Notes under the pieces: model-generated
The model's database searches: none
Told to the model about the DNA's origin: nothing
Seen by the model: only the letters and a program-made list of their open reading frames with translations
Shown: one piece after another, positions 14,066 to 19,593 of the stretch
Layout of the letters: the number at the start of each line of letters is the position of its first letter
Position numbering within the stretch: position 1 is the first letter of the stretch
Made by a program: the position numbers and the translations under genes
DNA from: CAYOPZ01 sp964406005
GTDB lineage: Bacteria > Bacteroidota > Bacteroidia > Bacteroidales > SM23-62
Length of the DNA stretch: 19,593 nucleotides
Direction of reading: 5' to 3'
Assembly (NCBI GenBank): GCA_964406005.1
Contig: CAYOPZ010000049.1
Location: 1 to 19,593, forward strand

Positions 14066-15247
14066 TCAGTAATTTTTCCCGGTATTCAATATGTCCCGGA
14101 TCGGTTTTTCCGGTATCAGTCGGGATAAGAAATCCTTACAGGGAAGGCAAAGTATACCGTCCCGTAACAGCCTGTCCTTACCGCGATAAAGAAAAACCGG
14201 AAGGCTGGCCGGGTAATCGCGTTTGAATTCTCCCAGAGACCGCAGGTCACCAGCACGGACCTTGTCTGCATTTTTCACTTCAAATGCAAAGATCCCCTGT
14301 TCTCCGTAAAGAATGAAATCAACCTCCACCCCTCCCCTGGACCTCCAGAAAAAGATCTCAAAAGGATTGTTCTGATAGGCGTTCCATGCTTTCAGATGCT
14401 GGAGTACCAGCCCTTCAAGCGCTGCTCCATCGATTTCATGCGGGCTGTCAAGCGGACCTTTCGGCCTTAAAGCCCTGAACACACCTGTATCAAAAAAATA
14501 GAATTTCGGATGGGAGATCAGCGCCCTTTGTGCCCTTTTTGAAAACACTTTCAGGCGGAAAGCCAGTAAAATATCTTCAAGAACGGAGATGTAATTTTCG
14601 ACAACCTTGCGTTCCACTTCACATTCGCGTGCCACATTGCTTATATTCAGAACGGAAGCATGCGAGAAACTGATTACTTCCAAAAACCGTGAAAAACTTC
14701 CTATTTTCCTGACCAGTCCTTCATACTGTACTTCTTCCCGGATATATAATGAAATATATGTATTGAGCGTATCTTCCGGATCCTTTGCTAGAAAAACAAG
14801 CGGCAATAGCCCGTGGGACAAGGCTCTTGTAAGATCAGAATGCTTCCCTGATTCGGCAAGCAGAAAAGGATGCATCTGCCTGAACAGGACCCTGCCGGCC
14901 AGAAGATCAACACCTGAACGTTTTAATTTTCGTGCACTTGAACCGGTCAGTATAAATTGTCTGTCCTGTTTTTCCTCGATCAGGCTATGAATTGCATCGA
15001 GCAGTTCAGGTACCTTCTGGATTTCATCCACAATGAATGTTGTTGTCTCAGGATGTGCATGAACCTGCTCAATGATGCTTTCCGGCCGTGACTGGTACTT
15101 TCTCTGTATATCCGGCCTGAGCAAGTCGATATAGAATGCATCAGGACAGGTTTCCTTCAAAAATGTGGATTTCCCTGAACCTCTCGGGCCAAACAGAAAG
15201 TAACTCTGTTTAGGCGCTTTGAAATATCTTGGAATCATTAATTCCAT
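14066..15247 (-). CDS. AAA_14 / DUF4143 ATPase
   Basis: 393 aa from ATG 15247 (a second ATG, residue 4, is also possible). Walker A is G-P-R-G-S-G-K-S (20-27), Walker B F-I-V-D-E (71-75), and the sensor-like L-T-G-S-S-A-R-K (100-107) is typical of AAA_14. A winged-helix segment follows at ~197-228 (V-L-N-I-S-N-V-A-R-E-C-E-V), then the DUF4143 domain with a PD-(D/E)XK-like core (V-E-V-D-F-I at 307-312, F-E-V-K at 322-325). These proteins are widespread in Bacteroidota and archaea, occur in many divergent copies, and have no firmly established function. They are often suspected to be linked to mobile elements or toxin-like systems. It is alone on its strand, with an inverted repeat spanning its start codon that suggests autoregulation. 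Confidence 0.9.
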   Translation of the reverse strand: MELMIPRYFKAPKQSYFLFGPRGSGKSTFLKETCPDAFYIDLLRPDIQRKYQSRPESIIEQVHAHPETTTFIVDEIQKVPELLDAIHSLIEEKQDRQFILTGSSARKLKRSGVDLLAGRVLFRQMHPFLLAESGKHSDLTRALSHGLLPLVFLAKDPEDTLNTYISLYIREEVQYEGLVRKIGSFSRFLEVISFSHASVLNISNVARECEVERKVVENYISVLEDILLAFRLKVFSKRAQRALISHPKFYFFDTGVFRALRPKGPLDSPHEIDGAALEGLVLQHLKAWNAYQNNPFEIFFWRSRGGVEVDFILYGEQGIFAFEVKNADKVRAGDLRSLGEFKRDYPASLPVFLYRGKDRLLRDGILCLPCKDFLSRLIPEKPIRDILNTGKNY

Positions 15248-15269
15248 TTTAATTCTAAAAATGGAGTTA
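15239..15269. repeat. Inverted repeat over the ATPase gene's start codon
   Basis: Arms 15239-15250 and 15258-15269 pair at 11 of 12 positions (the exception is G-T), around a 7-nt loop; the core is CCATTTT / AAAATGG. The left arm contains the start codon (15245-15247). In RNA it would form a hairpin over the translation start, and in DNA it could be an operator. Confidence 0.55.
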
Positions 15270-15276
15270 TTGATTC

Positions 15277-15284
15277 CAAAATTA
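15277..15284 (-). promoter_or_regulatory. Candidate -7 element (TAATTTTG) for the ATPase gene
   Basis: The minus strand 15284-15277 reads TAATTTTG, matching TAnnTTTG. A start of transcription near 15270 would place the inverted repeat 15239-15269 at the very 5' end of the mRNA. No clear -33 TTTG was seen. Confidence 0.4.
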
Positions 15285-15457
15285 GAACTTTTTACTTAAA
15301 TAACATAAAAAAATTAAAAGGTTACTGGAATTGGTAGTGTTCAAAAAAGTGTATCCGGGTGCAACTATCATTGCGAATCTGTCTTGAGTGCAGGAGCGGA
15401 AGCAAAAACTGTGACGAGCCCGTTAATTATACCGTACGTGTTGGTGGCCTGCATATT
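15285..15457. other. Intergenic region, possible scrap of a mobile element
   Basis: After an A-rich stretch, 15333-15359 (GGTAGTGTTCAAAAAAGTGT and following) resembles the terminal repeats of some IS elements. The next ~90 bp are noticeably more GC-rich than the flanks, yet hold no open frame over ~50 codons that I recognise. This may be the debris of a past insertion. No matching second end was found in the window. Confidence 0.25.
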
Positions 15458-16627
15458 TTAGTGGCCTTCATTTGACACCAGGATTCCATTCGCAAAGTAA
15501 CTATTGTTCCTTTTCAGGCTACTGATGTTATACGTCATTTGAGATTCAGTTTTTTCAATGATTGATGTTATATAAACCTCTTCCAATTTGTTATCATGAT
15601 ATTTGAAGCAAGTATCACCTGCTTGAAGTTGAGAGGTTTTTATTTTGTATTTATGCATCGTTTCCTCGGGTTTGAATGAACACCAACCCTTCCCTTTCAC
15701 AAAATATGGGTGGTCAGAAGTGTTGTCATTTACTGTCATGTCATTGAACATTATTGAAACTATGTTATCATGAATAACCGAGTCAACCTTTTGGACAATA
15801 TCTTCTTCAATATTCATTGTTTCTATATTGAATGACAATATTTTATCGCCCTTCTTTATTTTTTCAATGGATTTTGATGAACCACTGGATTGAATAATTT
15901 GTGTGCCTTTAGAAAAACAAAAAAGATAATAGCATAAAGGATAATAAATATAAGTCTCCCCGGTTATAAGGTCGATTGAACCTGTGATACATTTATTTTC
16001 AGTCCAGTTTAATGCGCCAGACGCTATAAAATATGGATGTCCAACAGTATATGGGTCATATTGTGGAAAGGAGACCGAGCCGCCACAAAAATTATCAACA
16101 TAGGATGCACGTATTAATGCATTCATTGCATCTTTTTCGGAGAAATATTTTAATTCATCAACAGGTGTAATTTTTAACATTTGTGAACTAAAGAAACGGC
16201 CATCTAATATGTTTCCTATTTGACTCTTAGAAAGAAGAACGTTTCGTGGATAATCCAGTCCGGGATTAACGTCCGATTCAATGTAAATAATGAACTTATC
16301 TAATGATCCACATTCTGCCCATCCAATACTGATCTTATAGGAAATCCTATATGAAATTCCATCATTCCAATAATCAAGTCTTGAATAGCATGGAGTTATA
16401 TGGGCATCAAAGTATTCCTGAGACATTTGGTTTTTGTCAAGAAATAAATCTTTCCAAATGTTATAATAGGTCTGACAGGTATCACTTTGGCACAACTGTC
16501 CAGAACAATTAATAGTCACAGGATTAAAGAAACCTTCTGGGCATTCAACTTTTAATTTGGTGTCGCTGTCTTTTGTGCAAGTTTGGAATAGGCAGAAAAT
16601 GCTGATAAAAAATATGGTTCGTTTCAT
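15458..16627 (-). CDS. Exported protein with C-terminal Hint (hedgehog/intein-like) domain
   Basis: 389 aa from ATG 16627. The N-terminus is a short signal (M-K-R-T-I-F-F-I-S-I-F-C-L-F-Q-T-C), with Cys17 a possible lipidation site, though the box F-Q-T-C is not ideal. Residues ~25-230 are a Cys-rich domain that I do not recognise. A Hint domain follows. C237 in C-F-S-K-G-T is the splicing-type nucleophile, I-E-K-I-K-K-G-D-K-I-L-S is block A-like, T303-S-D-H306 is the TxxH block, and the end Y-F-A-N-G-I-L-V-S-N386 is the C-terminal block. The usual penultimate His is Ser385, and only E-G-H follow Asn386. N-terminal cleavage at C237 looks possible, while Asn cyclisation looks weak. Hint domains often release toxins or attach lipids, but no effector follows here. 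Start and domain calls are seen in the sequence; processing is inferred. Confidence 0.8.
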   Translation of the reverse strand: MKRTIFFISIFCLFQTCTKDSDTKLKVECPEGFFNPVTINCSGQLCQSDTCQTYYNIWKDLFLDKNQMSQEYFDAHITPCYSRLDYWNDGISYRISYKISIGWAECGSLDKFIIYIESDVNPGLDYPRNVLLSKSQIGNILDGRFFSSQMLKITPVDELKYFSEKDAMNALIRASYVDNFCGGSVSFPQYDPYTVGHPYFIASGALNWTENKCITGSIDLITGETYIYYPLCYYLFCFSKGTQIIQSSGSSKSIEKIKKGDKILSFNIETMNIEEDIVQKVDSVIHDNIVSIMFNDMTVNDNTSDHPYFVKGKGWCSFKPEETMHKYKIKTSQLQAGDTCFKYHDNKLEEVYITSIIEKTESQMTYNISSLKRNNSYFANGILVSNEGH

Positions 16628-16798
16628 TAGTCAGGATTTAAAAGTAATTCTTATAAATATTGCGAAAAGTTGTTGAATATACCCCAATAGTTCGGACGAC
16701 AAATTAAGCTACAAAAAAAGTAGTATTTTACCATTTATTTTAGTGCCTTAATGGCTAAATAAGTACTTTCTGGACAGCCTTCTTATTTTTTCAAATAC
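16628..16798. other. Intergenic region between the M4 peptidase and Hint genes
   Basis: AT-rich 171 bp. A small hairpin-like dyad (TTTAG-x-GCC / GGC-TAAA, about 16740-16758) lies downstream of the peptidase stop but lacks a T-run on the minus strand. The minus strand near 16705-16698 reads TTAATTTG, one mismatch from the -7 consensus, and is a weak promoter candidate for the Hint gene. No coding sequence was seen. Confidence 0.3.
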
Positions 16799-19324
16799 TT
16801 ACTCAACAACCAGTTTGCCAACTACAACCTCATCGCCTACTTTAGCCTTCACTATATAAACGCCTTTCTTCCAGCCCGAAACATTCAGGATATATTGTCT
16901 GCCTTGTATTCTTTCTTTTTTCGCTGTCAGCAACTGTCCCAAAGCATACACTTCCATATCCCATTCAACGGTTTCACTGATATCACCATTTTTATCAGCC
17001 AGCGTAACAGTTGTTTCCCCGGTTGTCGGGTTGGGGCTGAAAATCATAGAATACATTCCATAACCCACAACAAAATATCCGGACTTTACTTCCTGGGTTA
17101 CACCACAACAGGTTTGTGCATCAACCGAGAAAGAATAACCAGACGAGGTGCTCGGTGTTCTAAAGTAGACGTAATTTCCATTTTCATAAATGATAGTAAA
17201 ACTTGGGGGTAGGTTATAATCAATATTCGAAATTGAACAGCCCAATGTATTGTTGTAATCGAGGTCCATATAGTATTGAGTATTGGGCTCTAAAAACCAA
17301 ACACTTCCGTATCCGGGGATCAGTTCATATCCTTGATAGACGGTTAACTCTATGTCCTGAGGTAGAGGAGGATTTACTACAACGCTTTTTTTAATTTCAC
17401 CAAAATCACCACAACCAGTTAGAATTCGTGCTTTAATCCATCCGGTTCCGGCAGTGGAATATACGGGTTCAAAAGTACAAGGATTTGAACCCTGAGCTGA
17501 TACTCTGGAAATATTATAACTCTGATCCCATGAAACGGATTGCCCGGATTCTAAATTATCTACATAAAATGAATTCCCGGAAGAACAAATATAAGAGGGT
17601 CCTGAAATGGATTCACCCACGCCCACTGCGTACCAAGCGCTTGTAACCGCGCTAACTGCACACGCAACGGGATCACCATCATTTAATTCAGTAGCAGCCT
17701 CAATAGTACCATCACGGGCCAATGAAAAAGTGGTAGTTCCTAAAAATTTATGAGTATGTAAGGCTTGCCAGACAATCTCAGCTGCATCGTCAATCCCAAT
17801 GCTTGTTACATCATATGAATTATTAAAATCATTTGTGCCGGATCCTCCATGAGCAAGGAGGTAAAACCAATGGCTAAATACTGTACAGTTTGTATGAGAA
17901 TAATTCACTGTATCTGTGCCATAATACCAATATGTCCCTTTGTATGTGTCGGGGTAATGCCCTTCGGTTGCATACCCATACCTGTGCCCTTCGGTATTGG
18001 GGCTACGGTGCGACCGTAAACAACTAAATCCGTTTTTCATGATTTCTTCGCCAGCCAGCCAGTGATCTTTTTCAGGTGCTGCCCATTCTTCCACGCAGGC
18101 TGCCCATATATCGCTCATACCTTCGTTTAGGGCATACGTCTCTACCTCTAATTTATTTGGTCCAAAACCTACATACCAGGATACTCCATGTGCAAACTCA
18201 TGGGCAACTACATCGAGCGATGTCAAAGGGTAACACTCTGTTTCCCCATCACCAAAGACCATTACATCCTCAATAGGATACCATCCAGCATTGTCATCGC
18301 CTTCTATAAAATAAAAATGCACATAGCTCGATATTGCTGAACCCGAATCATCATAACTGTTTCTCTCTCTTTCTGTTTTCCAATAGTCATACACTTTTTC
18401 TGCACCCCAGTGGGCATCCAATGCATGTTGGTCTTCACCGAGATCTTCATAGGGCACATCTATCCAATCTATAGAATCATTAGTAAAATCTGGTGCAAAT
18501 CCAAAAAATTCACCCCCACTTATATCGAATGTTGCGATAGGTACTGATTCTCTTGTTTCCCTCAAGTGGAACAAAAAATCATCCGTATCGTATTCGGTGG
18601 TAATGGTTTTATTCTCGCTATATCGGGTGTTGGCCGTTGACGAAACAGGATAATTATCATAATAAATCAGGTTTTGTATCCATATCACTTTGCCAGTAAT
18701 GGCATCTAAAAACACGTCGTCAATGCTTATCGGGTTTTGGGCAATAATGTTGAATTTGTAAGCCAGACGGTACGATTTTATCGACTCGCTGTAAACAACA
18801 ACCAATTCCCCTTTCGGGTAATAGGTGGATGTACTTTCTCCTGTTCGTTCATTTATTGACTGTTCTTCCCCTTTCACCTGCCACATGTATTCTTTGGCTC
18901 CGATTGTTTCGATTGCCTTTTGCAGGGCTTCACTTTCAGTAAGTATCGCCTTTGTATCCACATCACCTACACGTATAAAGTTACCGTTCACACTTCTAAT
19001 CAACTCATCTTTTGCATGGACAAAATATTCACCGTTATCAACTTTCATTCCCTTATAGTATTGTTGATAAGAGTAATGCGTATAGCCCAGGTCATCGGTT
19101 TGGGAGCCCATCAGCACAAGGTCATCACCGGGTCCGGCTTGCAAAAGTTCCATTAAGTGTTCCCGGGCTGAAGATGTGTCGATTTTTATGATCCGGGTGT
19201 CGTATACCCTGAACGTGACTATACTGTCACCGGAATAACGGTTTTTGACAATGCCTTCCTGGGCAAAACCAACTGCTGTAAAGATCATCATGGACAGCAG
19301 CATGAATAATGATTTTCGTTTCAT
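16799..19324 (-). CDS. Secreted M4 (thermolysin-type) metallopeptidase with T9SS sorting domain
   Basis: 841 aa from ATG 19324. Signal peptide 1-21 (ending V-G-F-A). An FTP/PepSY propeptide covers ~40-225, a self-inhibitory chaperone region in the family. The catalytic domain spans ~290-570, with zinc ligands H375 and H379, general base E376 (H-E-F-A-H), third ligand E401 in N-E-G-M-S-D, and catalytic His477 in S-H-T-N-C. A PKD/Ig-like region at ~572-755 contains paired cysteines (S-G-P-S-Y-I-C-S-S-G). Residues ~757-841 (F-S-P-N-P-T-T-G then G-V-Y-I-V-K and K-L-V-V-E) are a type A T9SS sorting domain. The protein should cross the outer membrane by T9SS and be released or anchored, acting as a general protease. 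It starts 18 bp after the partial upstream gene on the same strand, suggesting an operon. Confidence 0.94.
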   Translation of the reverse strand: MKRKSLFMLLSMMIFTAVGFAQEGIVKNRYSGDSIVTFRVYDTRIIKIDTSSAREHLMELLQAGPGDDLVLMGSQTDDLGYTHYSYQQYYKGMKVDNGEYFVHAKDELIRSVNGNFIRVGDVDTKAILTESEALQKAIETIGAKEYMWQVKGEEQSINERTGESTSTYYPKGELVVVYSESIKSYRLAYKFNIIAQNPISIDDVFLDAITGKVIWIQNLIYYDNYPVSSTANTRYSENKTITTEYDTDDFLFHLRETRESVPIATFDISGGEFFGFAPDFTNDSIDWIDVPYEDLGEDQHALDAHWGAEKVYDYWKTERERNSYDDSGSAISSYVHFYFIEGDDNAGWYPIEDVMVFGDGETECYPLTSLDVVAHEFAHGVSWYVGFGPNKLEVETYALNEGMSDIWAACVEEWAAPEKDHWLAGEEIMKNGFSCLRSHRSPNTEGHRYGYATEGHYPDTYKGTYWYYGTDTVNYSHTNCTVFSHWFYLLAHGGSGTNDFNNSYDVTSIGIDDAAEIVWQALHTHKFLGTTTFSLARDGTIEAATELNDGDPVACAVSAVTSAWYAVGVGESISGPSYICSSGNSFYVDNLESGQSVSWDQSYNISRVSAQGSNPCTFEPVYSTAGTGWIKARILTGCGDFGEIKKSVVVNPPLPQDIELTVYQGYELIPGYGSVWFLEPNTQYYMDLDYNNTLGCSISNIDYNLPPSFTIIYENGNYVYFRTPSTSSGYSFSVDAQTCCGVTQEVKSGYFVVGYGMYSMIFSPNPTTGETTVTLADKNGDISETVEWDMEVYALGQLLTAKKERIQGRQYILNVSGWKKGVYIVKAKVGDEVVVGKLVVE

Positions 19325-19342
19325 GTCAATATAATTTAAAGG

Positions 19343-19593
19343 TTAGTGCTTTTTCCGTTTTAAAACCAAACCGTCCTGTCCAACGGCATACCCTGTCCCC
19401 GAAGGAGTAAATGCTATATCGTATATCAAACGCCCGGAAGTCTCATGAGTGTTTTGGGGATATTCTTTCTTCCAGGTTTTTCCTCCATTGGAAGTGGAAA
19501 GGATGCTACCGGAAAATAAAAATCCATGTATTTCATCGGCAAAATAGCAACTGTTTCCACTAATTTTATCATTGACAACGGTCCATGTTTCGC
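19343..19593 (-). CDS. YCF48/BNR-repeat-like protein, C-terminal part (runs off the window)
   Basis: 82 complete codons are visible before the TAA at 19345-19343, and the N-terminus lies beyond the window. The sequence shows repeated beta-propeller blades of the BNR or YCF48 type: S-N-G-G-K-T-W-K-K (the Asp-box-like S-x-D/N-G-G-x-T-W), followed by I-A-F-T-P-S-G-T-G-Y-A-V-G-Q-D-G. In Bacteroidota such proteins are often secreted and have unknown partners. This one ends K-R-K-K-H with no T9SS tail. Its stop is 18 bp from the start of the M4 peptidase gene, so the two are probably co-transcribed. Confidence 0.75.
   Translation of the reverse strand, partial: ETWTVVNDKISGNSCYFADEIHGFLFSGSILSTSNGGKTWKKEYPQNTHETSGRLIYDIAFTPSGTGYAVGQDGLVLKRKKH

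Noticed and set aside
15361..15460. Short open frames in the GC-richer intergenic scrap
   Set aside because: All are under about 50 codons on either strand, lack a start with a ribosome-binding sequence and match no family I know.
15458..16627. Polymorphic toxin with immunity gene
   Set aside because: The Hint domain is at the very C-terminus with no toxin domain after it, and no small immunity-like gene follows downstream.

Overview
The window looks like a chromosomal segment of a member of the Bacteroidota, probably a Bacteroidales-type organism. The reasons are a secreted peptidase with a C-terminal type IX secretion (T9SS) sorting domain, a four-helix membrane-anchored LytTR regulator, several matches to the Bacteroidota -7 promoter element TAnnTTTG, and the DnaE/DinB/S24 gene set. 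This is inferred from protein character only. No rRNA, tRNA or CRISPR array was seen.

Layout from left to right. (1) 1-1030: the edge of an IS200/IS605-type element. It holds the first codons of a tnpB (minus strand) and a decayed tnpA (plus strand), joined to a LytTR regulator gene that has lost its 3' end. (2) 1234-2283: an AT-rich gene for a serine beta-lactamase-like lipoprotein. (3) 2476-7495: a compact cassette of an S24/LexA-like repressor (plus strand) divergent from dinB and a short DnaE-type polymerase (minus strand). The 82-bp intergenic region between them carries a perfect 11-bp inverted repeat. I read this as a damage-inducible translesion or mutagenesis module controlled by a self-cleaving repressor. 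It is the most interesting system here. (4) 12084-7510, minus strand: a tight run of M64 zinc peptidase, GH3 beta-glucosidase-type lipoprotein and a class I SAM methyltransferase. (5) 12125-14046, plus strand: a YbdG-type mechanosensitive channel, divergent from the M64 gene with only about 40 bp between them, then an Lrp/AsnC regulator. (6) 15247-14066, minus strand: an AAA_14/DUF4143 ATPase with a hairpin over its own start codon. (7) 15458-19593, minus strand and again AT-richer: a partial YCF48/BNR-like gene, a secreted M4 (thermolysin-type) peptidase with a T9SS tail, and an unusual exported protein ending in a Hint (hedgehog/intein) domain.

The GC-rich middle (about 2.47-15.2 kb) reads as ordinary chromosome carrying repair, envelope and nutrient genes. 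The AT-rich ends, one with IS debris, read as accessory DNA. The S24-dinB-dnaE genes probably act together as regulator, Y-family extender or inserter, and C-family polymerase. The M64 and GH3 products act at the cell surface or in the periplasm. The M4 peptidase should be exported through the outer membrane.
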